The notes under the pieces: generated by a model | The model's database searches: none | Told to the model about the DNA's origin: nothing | What the model saw: only the letters and a program-made list of their open reading frames with translations | Shown: in pieces, positions 57,247-64,000 of the stretch | How the letters are laid out: every line of letters starts with the position of its first letter | Position numbering within the stretch: the first letter of the stretch is position 1 | Position numbers and translations under genes: made by a program | Assembly (NCBI GenBank): GCA_964017195.1 | Contig: OZ024900.1 | Span: 26,062,429 to 26,126,428, forward strand | Reading direction: 5' to 3' | Length of the DNA: 64,000 nucleotides | DNA from: Siderastrea radians | Lineage: Eukaryota > Cnidaria > Anthozoa > Scleractinia > Rhizangiidae

Positions 57247-57342
57247 CCTCTTGACAACGGCGGTCATAAAATGACCGCGGTTTCCAAGGAAATTCAGTCT
57301 CTTGACAACGGTGGTCATTAATGACCGCGGCTTCAAAGGAAA
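57247..57342. repeat. 51-bp tandem pair, each with a GGTCAT/ATGACC hairpin
   Basis: Two copies of CTCTTGACAACGGCGGTCAT-type sequence followed by ATGACCGCGG and TTTCCAAGGAAATT. Each copy folds into a short stem (GCGGTCAT with ATGACCGC). They abut the stop of the small minus-strand frame, so a 3' processing or regulatory role is possible. Confidence 0.7.
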
Positions 57343-57534
57343 TTAAACATCAGTCTTGAAAATTTCCAAAGCTACGGTTTCTTGGTTAACTGAAACCAGA
57401 CACAGTTTTTCGTGTTTGAACGACTTGTTGCCAAAAGGATTGGTATTCAGGCACTTCCAAAACTTTACGGATTTGCGAGACTTGATGTAGGTTTTTGAAG
57501 TACTCCTTGCTGTCGGTGGTCCTTCGGCTTCCAT
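57343..57534 (-). CDS. Small basic ORF, uncertain (B2)
   Basis: 63 codons with an ATG at 57534: ARSTSKTYIKSRKSVKFWK, NPFGNKSFKHEKLC and ETVALEIFKTD. Composition is protein-like and the frame ends at a tandem hairpin repeat. No family recognised and no homologue in the window. Confidence 0.35.
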   Translation of the reverse strand: MEAEGPPTARSTSKTYIKSRKSVKFWKCLNTNPFGNKSFKHEKLCLVSVNQETVALEIFKTDV

Positions 57535-58204
57535 TTTGTAACGTAAGTTTTCAAGAAAATGTTTTCATTTCATCATGATAACTGATATTCATTTGAAGTA
57601 TTACCTTCTGCTTCTCGTAGAGATGTCTGAAGTTTGTGATTGATCAGTGGTTTTCAATGTCAAAAAAAAATTCAAATCGCAAGAGTCGTCCCGTTCCATG
57701 TTTGTTCCCAAATGATATTAGTTTCTATAGTCGTAAAGAATAAGTAGAAGTTTATTCGGGAAAGTCCCGGCAATGATGAAAGAAAAACAGATTTAGATGT
57801 GAAGTCATGTTCGAAAGATCAAGAATGTTCGTTTCAGAGTTGAACTGGATGTTTCTCGGGTTCATTGTTATATTAGGCTTTTAGATCGTTCTAGATGATT
57901 CTATTTACATAACTTTGACAATGTGATGACTCATTTCCAAGGGAAAGTCCCGCGACCACCGGCTAAATGTTTTTAATGCATTGAAGCGTGGTATGTAAAT
58001 TTATCTGTTTTATGGAACCACATCTTGGCCGGAAATGGGGTAGCCATATTTGTCACGAATTGGTAACAATATTTTTGAAACACACTCACGAGTGATAAAG
58101 CGTATTTGCCGAATTTCGGGCGGCGTGAGAACTTCAAAAAACCAATAACAAATAGTTGCAAAAAGTGCAATCATTTTGTTGGCGTATATAATTACTTTGA
58201 AAAT
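57535..58204. other. Noncoding stretch inside B2
   Basis: No coding evidence; GGGAAAGTCCCG occurs twice (about 57758 and 57939) and is itself palindromic. Otherwise AT-rich and unassigned. Confidence 0.4.
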
Positions 58205-58690
58205 CTATAATTGAGTGAATTTTTTTTCATACTTTCTTTGAACAGATAGCGAAATTTCCATACAATAATCAGTGATGATATTATCTTTCATTTTCAAGCT
58301 ATCACGAAAGACCTTTTCGTTGAAATCTTCGCCTCGGAGGTAAAAGCGAATCTCGTCAAGGATTTTCTGGTATTCGATACGGGCAAAAATTGCTCGTTCT
58401 ATTTTCTTATCGTATTTCTTAAGGCTTGCCACTGCTTTCAAAATAAGACCAACACCAGTTAAAGTTGCCATGACAGCAGGGTTCAGTGTTATTCCACCGG
58501 TTACTGCGGCACTTATAATTAACTTGCCAGCTGAAAGATTACAAACAAAATTTTTTCTTCGAAAACCGCGGTGCAACTTTTCATACCCATAATGCTTCTT
58601 ATGGTAATAACCATATAAATCTTTCAGAATTTTAACTTTCTCTGCAGAAAGTGTTTGGTCAATATGATTGAATTCGAAAATGTCTCGCAT
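58205..58690 (-). CDS. Two-helix membrane protein (B2)
   Basis: 161 residues from the ATG at 58690, which lies just behind a minus-strand TTATATAACAC box. YYHKKHYGYEKLHRGF, a hydrophobic pair (LSAGKLIISAAVTGGITL and AVMATLTGVGLILKAVAS), then AIFARIEYQKILDEIRFYLRG and IITDYCMEI match the element A protein at 5.65-6.32 kb. Conservation across both virus types marks a core gene. The longer frame to 58804 runs into the fibre gene and is rejected. Confidence 0.7.
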   Translation of the reverse strand: MRDIFEFNHIDQTLSAEKVKILKDLYGYYHKKHYGYEKLHRGFRRKNFVCNLSAGKLIISAAVTGGITLNPAVMATLTGVGLILKAVASLKKYDKKIERAIFARIEYQKILDEIRFYLRGEDFNEKVFRDSLKMKDNIITDYCMEISLSVQRKYEKKFTQL

Positions 58691-58739
58691 TGTGTTATAT
58701 AATAAATGTAAAAATTTTTTGTGGAAAGTTATTATAATA

Positions 58740-60593
58740 TCACGCACTTGTTTGATACTCGATACGAAGTATAATTGCGTTGTAACTTTTCCAAATATCA
58801 TCATTCATATTTAGTTCAAAAGCCAAAATCCCGGACGAAGGCATTTGGAAAGAATTTGGGTTTATCGTCTGATACCACTCACTTTTTTCTGAGGTAAAAA
58901 TATTTGAAGAGCTTAGAGTTCCAGTCGAAAAAATTCCGTAAAGCTGTTTTGAGTTTTAAAGATATTTTTTTGTGTTTATGTACAGTTACATGAGAATCCG
59001 AAGAAGTGGTTGGACGCGTACAGTATATATCAATATTTTTCAAAATCGCTTCACCCGGCAATGAAATTATTTCTGCACCATTTAAAACAAAATTTTTGTC
59101 CCCTTTTGTCGAATTTAAAAAACCGTTTATGTGGTGAATGGAAGAGCGTAGTTGGTGTCCGTTTAAAGAAAGATCTGTTTGCATCACCATTTTCCCGTTT
59201 TCAATAACAAAAGCGGTGTCATAGACACTTGGGTCAACGTTTGAAAGTGTTTCTTTAACACCATAGACAATTAAATGGCCAATTGTTAAAAACGATCGTT
59301 TACTAACTGTACCGTGCAGATCGAGATATATAAATTGTGGGGGTGAGCTACCCCATCTGTGAAAGTGGATAACCGTTTTGGTGTACTTCTCGAATGTTTT
59401 GGTTGTTTCATCAGAAATTGAAATCGTAGTGCCTTGTGCTATAACACTCAACTCATTCATTTCCGGCGGAAACCATTCAACGACTAAAGTATAGTAACCG
59501 ACCGGAAGTTTATATAAGTTAAAACCGAGGCGTGACCGGTACTGGTAGGGTGAGCCTTTTTCAAACAAGAGTTTAAGTTGGTAAGCTTTTTTATTAATTT
59601 GATGTGGAGAATTGGGAAAATCAACAATACCCAAAACCTCGATATTGTTTTCACTCGAAGATTCATCAGTGTCTTCCATCAAGTATCTGAAGGCGTCTCG
59701 TTTTTGCCCTGAATTAATGATCTGAGATTCATAAATTTTTTGAGTGACAAGATCTCTCATTTTTGTTATTTCATCTTGCATAAAATCAACATTAACTGCG
59801 GATTTAGAATCTCTGTAATCGGTTTGTAAGTTAATAATTTTATTGTTATTTAAATTCAAGTTTCCAGACATATTGTTAGTGCCATCAACTTTGAGAAACT
59901 TTTTTGTGTCATGTCATCAATTCTGTTGTTAACAAACTCGACACATGCGGCGTCTCTTTGGTTTGATGGAAGATCAAGATTGATAATTGATTTATTTTTC
60001 ATATCAATATCAGATCCTTTATCCAGTTTTTTTTCAAGTTGGTTATCGACATACTTTTTGTTTGTGGCTTGATCAGCCTGTACTGGGTCTTTTACGTTGT
60101 AGATTGTATTATTGTTCATATCGATGCTTGCTTCCATCTTTCCGCCTTCCTTTTTCGAAAGAAAGATATTTCTCGTGTCTTGATAGTTTATTACCTTTGT
60201 CAGATCACCGTGGACAGGATAAGGGTTGCTTTCTAATCGCAAAATATCGTACTTATTTTGCATGTCAATATCAGCAGAACCGCTAACACTACCTTGAGAC
60301 CCAGGATCACCTTTATAGCCCTTATCGCCCTTGTCGCCCTTGTTGCCCTTATCGCCCTTGTCGCCTTTTAAACCCCGTGGTCCTTGTGCTCCCTCCTGAC
60401 CTTGTGGTCCAGCGGGCCCTTTTTCTCCTCTTGGACCATTAGGACCCTGTGGTCCTCCAGGGCCTTTATCACCCTTCGGTCCAGGAGGACCCTCGGGGCC
60501 AGGAGGACCCCCTGGGCCAGGAGGACCAACTTTTCCACTTTCACTCGTCGTAGTTTCGCTAGTTCCACCTATTTGGCTGTTAATATACCCCAT
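58740..60593 (-). pseudogene. Collagen-like trimeric fibre protein (B2), frame breaks
   Basis: From the ATG at 60593: a short leader, then about 27 Gly-X-Y triplets ([20 protein letters not shown]... ending GDPGSQG), then shaft repeats [26 protein letters not shown] and [11 protein letters not shown], a coiled-coil like VTQKIYESQII and a C-terminal beta-rich head (WFPPEMNELSVIAQGTTIS). A T-run at about 59901-59906, two bases shorter than in B1, breaks the frame. A second change near 58920 diverts the tail; head-like sequence continues to a stop at 58740. Collagen plus repeat shaft plus head is the design of viral attachment fibres. Confidence 0.8.
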
Positions 60594-61162
60594 TATATAT
60601 CTTCATCAAAATTTTTTTTCATTAATTTTTGGGGTTTGTCATAGTAAAAGAAAGAATATTTTTTATCGGTAGCGCGATCTAAAGCGTTATGATCCACACC
60701 TATCTCGTCTGCAATCCGTTTGTTTTCTCTTGGAAGAAATCTAAAAATACAAAAATGGCTGCAGTTATCACAGATGTTTTTCGGCACCTTGTAGAAAGTT
60801 TGAGTGAGGTAAATAACGCAGCAGTTTCTGTGCCGCCCGTTGATGAAATAGTTAATTATGCTGTTTTGGTTGCTTTCACAAACAAGATCGTCAAAAACAA
60901 CTATTTTTTGGTTGTCCGTCGGAAGTTCTTCGAGTGGAATGATTTCATCACCATAAGCCTCAATAACCTCGTAACCAACCTTGGGGTTGATTCGTTTGGC
61001 AAACTCCTGCAAAAGATCCTGGTATTTGTTCTGGTGCAGGTTCTTTGAAAATAGGTAAGTTTTATCATACTCTAAATACTCATAAAGCATATGCAGTAAT
61101 GTGTTTGTTTTACCAGAATTACTGGGCCCACAAATTAACATCCGAAAAACATCTGCTGGCAT
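60593..61162 (-). CDS. Packaging ATPase (B2)
   Basis: 189 residues from the ATG at 61162. Walker A GPSNSGKT is at residues 12-19, Walker [13 protein letters not shown] near 85-96, and [16 protein letters not shown] follows. Sequence upstream stays open in frame (NYDPGSSKSNYKQGHPC) without an ATG, so the original start may have been lost or is non-ATG. The stop overlaps the fibre ATG by one base. Homologous to the element A ATPase; the gene is missing from B1. Confidence 0.8.
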   Translation of the reverse strand: MPADVFRMLICGPSNSGKTNTLLHMLYEYLEYDKTYLFSKNLHQNKYQDLLQEFAKRINPKVGYEVIEAYGDEIIPLEELPTDNQKIVVFDDLVCESNQNSIINYFINGRHRNCCVIYLTQTFYKVPKNICDNCSHFCIFRFLPRENKRIADEIGVDHNALDRATDKKYSFFYYDKPQKLMKKNFDEDI

Positions 61163-61251
61163 GCAAGGGTGACCTTGTTTGTAGTTACTCTTAGAAGAAC
61201 CTGGGTCGTAATTTGGAATCTTTTTTGCTTTTATATATTAACGCTGGAAAT
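61163..61251. promoter_or_regulatory. Divergent promoter, ATPase and penton-like gene (B2)
   Basis: TTTATATATTAA (about 61230-61241) lies 10 bases before the penton-like ATG at 61252 and reads as a TATATAAA box on the minus strand toward the ATPase. Confidence 0.5.
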
Positions 61252-62973
61252 ATGTCAATGAAAAAATGGCAACAATTGGCTGAAGAAAAAACGGTGTTGG
61301 ATAAACAAACAGAAGAAATTCACCAAAAATTCAGAACGGATAAAATACACAAAGAGTTTGGTCAGCTTTCAGGAGAAGAGCTTTTTAAACCAATCACAAA
61401 AAGGATTGATGAAAAAAGCAGCGACAATGTAGAAGAAGAGGAAGAAGAGGAGCAGGAAGTTCCTGATTACACAATGGATGAATTTGACGAAATCAACCCT
61501 TTTGATTATGAATTCAGACCGGATGCACCATCACCAGAACCATCACCACCACCAACACCACCACCACCACCACCAACACCACCACCACCTTATCAAGAAT
61601 TTGATGGTGATGATTTTCCACTACCACCCCCACCACTGATGGAAGAAACATCCACACGTAAAGAGTGGGGGATGCCGGGACCGGTTGAGCTAGAATATCC
61701 CAGTGAAGCAATTTTGTTGCAAAATATCAATCGGCTCATTACCATTAAAGGACATGATCCCGACTTCAAAGTAGAAAAATCGAAATTAGGTTTGAAAGGC
61801 AAAACCATTGCGGAACTCAAAAAAATGAGAGATGAGATCTATAAAAGAAGGGGAACCCAACCTCTCTCGAAACGGTTACAGGAGGGGAAACAGAGACTAA
61901 AGTCCACTCCAATACCCAAAAAAAGACAAACAACCCAAACCCCTCTTGAAAAAGCTGTCACGAGCCGAAGACCTGCTTTTGAACTTTCTGACGATGAAGA
62001 TGACTTTTCTAATCAGGATTGGGAAACCGAAGGAAGTGGCTTCTATGATGATGAAGCTGAAAAATTGATCAATCAACTTAATTTGAGTTTTGGCTCAATA
62101 AAAGCAGGAAACAACTCGATAAAACTTAAAAAACAGGTATTTTATCTGCTTGATTCACTTGTTGAACTCGGTAGAATAAATGAAAAGCAAAAGAAAAAAT
62201 TATTTCTTATATATAAAACAATGGTTTTTTATATACTGCTTGACTCGAGCCTTGCAAAATTAGAAAGAGGTGGAGAACGGAATGTTTCACACGATTTTAC
62301 AGTGAAGTTTCATCCACCGCTCGAATTGGGTAAAGGAAACTATAAAGCCGCTTTAGACGAACTTACCACAATGAGTTACTCATGGAACAACATCGATTCT
62401 CGTTATGATAATAACAAAATTCGCTGGAAGAAAAAAACAGAACAAGCGTGGAAGACCTTAACTTTCCCGAATGGAATGTATGATTACAAAAGAATAAACA
62501 CATTTATTCAGCAACACACCGGTAAAGTAGATCCGACAAACAAAGACAGTGATTACATTTTCACTATATATTTCGATATGTCAATTTATAGGGCTGTGGC
62601 TTTGATACATAACGATTATGAGCTTGACTTTTCTCAAGGAAATTTTGGTGAATTGCTTGGTTATGGCAAAAGTACTTTGAGGGGGGATGTTGTCGGAAGG
62701 AAAGTTCCAAATATCACAAGAGGCGTTGATTGGGTATATTTACACTGCGATCTTATTTCACGCCGAACAAACAATATTTCAAGAGATGTGTTATACAGTT
62801 TCTCAACAGCAAATCTTCAAGTTAGCTATCCATTTCAAAAAGAGCCGCGTCGGCTTAAGTGGCAACCTTTGAATAAAAGTTATATTAATGAAATAAGGGT
62901 TTGGGTGACAGATGGAAGAAACAATCTCAACGGGACAAACATTGCAATGGTTTTAATGATTGAAAAAGATTAA
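61252..62973 (+). CDS. Penton-like protein with acidic/proline-rich N-terminal region (B2)
   Basis: 573 residues from the ATG at 61252. Residues 1-140 are charged with an EEEEEEEQE run and polyproline (PPPTPPPPPPTPPPP). The middle holds LINQLNLSFGSIKAGNN and basic segments. The C-terminal about 220 residues (SYSWNNIDSRYDNNKIRWKKK; PNITRGVDWVYLHCDLI; YSFSTANLQVSYPFQKEPRRLKW; IRVWVTDGRNNLN) match a penton-type minor capsid family seen in cnidarian adintovirus integrates. The frame is intact. It is divergent from the ATPase and followed by a pVI-like small gene and the capsid gene. Confidence 0.7.
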   Translation: MSMKKWQQLAEEKTVLDKQTEEIHQKFRTDKIHKEFGQLSGEELFKPITKRIDEKSSDNVEEEEEEEQEVPDYTMDEFDEINPFDYEFRPDAPSPEPSPPPTPPPPPPTPPPPYQEFDGDDFPLPPPPLMEETSTRKEWGMPGPVELEYPSEAILLQNINRLITIKGHDPDFKVEKSKLGLKGKTIAELKKMRDEIYKRRGTQPLSKRLQEGKQRLKSTPIPKKRQTTQTPLEKAVTSRRPAFELSDDEDDFSNQDWETEGSGFYDDEAEKLINQLNLSFGSIKAGNNSIKLKKQVFYLLDSLVELGRINEKQKKKLFLIYKTMVFYILLDSSLAKLERGGERNVSHDFTVKFHPPLELGKGNYKAALDELTTMSYSWNNIDSRYDNNKIRWKKKTEQAWKTLTFPNGMYDYKRINTFIQQHTGKVDPTNKDSDYIFTIYFDMSIYRAVALIHNDYELDFSQGNFGELLGYGKSTLRGDVVGRKVPNITRGVDWVYLHCDLISRRTNNISRDVLYSFSTANLQVSYPFQKEPRRLKWQPLNKSYINEIRVWVTDGRNNLNGTNIAMVLMIEKD

Positions 62974-63000
62974 AGTTTTTTGTCGGTATAATATACAATC

Positions 63001-63372
63001 ATGTATCATCCAAGCGAGTGGGCAAGATACTTTGACGAAAAAACCGGGAGTTATCGATATAAACACAAAGGGTCGGGTGTGATCCGTGACACCTTCATGA
63101 CAATTGGTAAAGTACTCAAAAACAATGTAAAGAATGTTGCAAAAAAAACTGCTGAAAAAGCCACAAAAACAATCGCTGAAAAAGTGGGTCAGAAAGTTGG
63201 TGAATTTGCTGCTGAAAAAGGTTCAAAACAAATACGAAAATTACTGCAAGAGAGAAAAAAACAAAAACCGTTGTCACAAGGCGCAAAAAAGAAACTTGAA
63301 AATATTTTACGAAACCCAACACCAAAAAAATCAGATGCTCTTGTGAAATTAAATCAAATTTTGGCAAAATGA
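63001..63372 (+). CDS. Small basic amphipathic protein (pVI-like shape, B2)
   Basis: 123 residues. YHPSEWARYFDEKTGSYRYKHKGSGVIRDTF has a KGSGV sequence that could be a protease site, followed by a long Lys/Ala amphipathic helix (VKNVAKKTAEKATKTIAEKV...GEFAAEKGSKQ). TATAATATAC (62987-62996) lies just before the ATG. Placement between the penton-like and capsid genes suggests a virion-internal protein. Missing from B1. Confidence 0.6.
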   Translation: MYHPSEWARYFDEKTGSYRYKHKGSGVIRDTFMTIGKVLKNNVKNVAKKTAEKATKTIAEKVGQKVGEFAAEKGSKQIRKLLQERKKQKPLSQGAKKKLENILRNPTPKKSDALVKLNQILAK

Positions 63373-63396
63373 AATTTAATTAAAAAAATTTTTTTC

Positions 63397-63421
63397 TATA
63401 AATATAATAAGCACTTGCAAC
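63397..63421 (+). promoter_or_regulatory. TATAAATATAATAA box before B2 capsid gene
   Basis: TATAAATATAATAA at 63397-63410 lies 11 bases before the capsid ATG at 63422. B1 keeps a related ATAAATATAAAG sequence at about 29078-29089 before its capsid ATG at 29103. Confidence 0.55.
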
Positions 63422-64000
63422 ATGTTCAGAAGTAAACCATACCTCGAAGAGACAAGATATGTTCGAATTAGTTTAAACACCCCACTCATCTTCCCTGGAA
63501 ATAACCAATTTCAAACAAAGACGGGCTACAAATTCGATGTGGCAGACCGAGACAATTTTTATGACTGGTACAACGGTTATATTCGAGCCGATTACAAGTT
63601 TGAAGTAAAAGCAAACGGAGGTAACGTTGTTGCTGACACTGAATCAGCTCCTATTAACGGTTCTTTCTGATTGATCAAAAGTTTGAAAGTAATGTCATCA
63701 GGGAAAAAATTGTACGAGGCAAGCGATATTCACAAAGGTATTTTCATCAAAAATCTGCTTGATTTTTCAGATGATTATTCAAGAAGTGTTGCAAAAAACC
63801 AATTTTGGTATCTTGATGAAGATGCCACCACAGATACTGATGGCAATGCAACGAACAAAGAAGGAATACGGGCAAGGGCGCTTCTATCACATGGAGGTTT
63901 AATGGTTCAGACTATTATCCCTTTAAACAGATACTCTTTCTTCGAAGGTCTTTCCGATAAATTGCTGCCACCAATGCAGCTTACTTTTGAAATTCAACTT
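63422..64000 (+). pseudogene. Major capsid protein (B2), premature stop, cut by window end
   Basis: MFRSKPYLEETRYVRISLNTP start, RDNFYDWYNGYIRADYKF, IPLNRYSFFEGLSDKLLPPM: the same double jelly-roll family as the B1 capsid. A TGA at 63668-63670 replaces the TCA codon found in B1, and the same frame is open afterwards to the window edge. This stop is absent in B1, and B1's stop (36005) is absent here, so the two copies were inactivated independently. Confidence 0.8.

Overview
The window is metazoan DNA, most likely from an anthozoan cnidarian (stony coral or sea anemone). It is packed with integrated viral and transposon sequence, and I see no clear ordinary host gene. The cnidarian assignment rests on gene-family recollection and on the repeat types, not on a marker gene. 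I separate three virus-like integrates of the adintovirus/Polinton (Maverick) class plus later-arriving elements. Family names come from motifs I can read; no database was searched.

Element A (window start to about 20.37 kb) is GC-richer and largely intact. A long minus-strand late cluster runs from 15.46 kb down to 3.39 kb: GRF zinc-finger protein, a Trp-rich protein, DDE integrase with chromodomain, two tandem penton-like proteins, three small basic proteins, major capsid protein, adenain-like protease, a tRNA-like gene, packaging ATPase, a glycine-rich protein, a two-helix membrane protein, six small mostly basic proteins and a phospholipase A2-like protein. The 5' end of a protein-primed-type DNA polymerase B gene lies at the left edge, divergent from a plus-strand early-type locus with two overlapping frames (1.57-3.11 kb). 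To the right lies an accessory zone (15.6-20.4 kb) with a SLOG (DprA/LOG-like Rossmann) protein, a duplicated RING-like protein and a second, partly broken copy of the SLOG plus convergent-partner module. The promoters there are made of tandem repeats. Small virion proteins repeatedly carry QRGG, MRGG or QxGxG motifs that fit the adenain-like protease.

Elements B1 (26.35-41.36 kb) and B2 (55.66 kb to window end) are AT-rich relatives of each other. Each begins with a 175-180 bp near-perfect hairpin palindrome and encodes a collagen-like fibre, penton-like protein, major capsid protein, protease, PLA2-like protein, integrase, packaging ATPase and small cysteine-rich proteins in various states of decay. 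Most genes have a TATAATATA-like box a few bases before the start codon. B1 has lost several genes, contains an inverted junction, and its capsid gene is split by a young full-length BEL/Pao retrotransposon (identical-looking 240-bp LTRs, CACCC target duplication).

The DNA between the integrates (20.4-26.3 kb and 41.4-55.6 kb) holds short inverted-repeat elements, a dispersed repeat in two inverted copies, a 2.9-kb giant palindrome and a tyrosine-recombinase element with Ngaro-type split direct repeats. That element carries recombinase and SGNH-hydrolase genes but no reverse transcriptase, and is itself interrupted by a hAT-like insertion.
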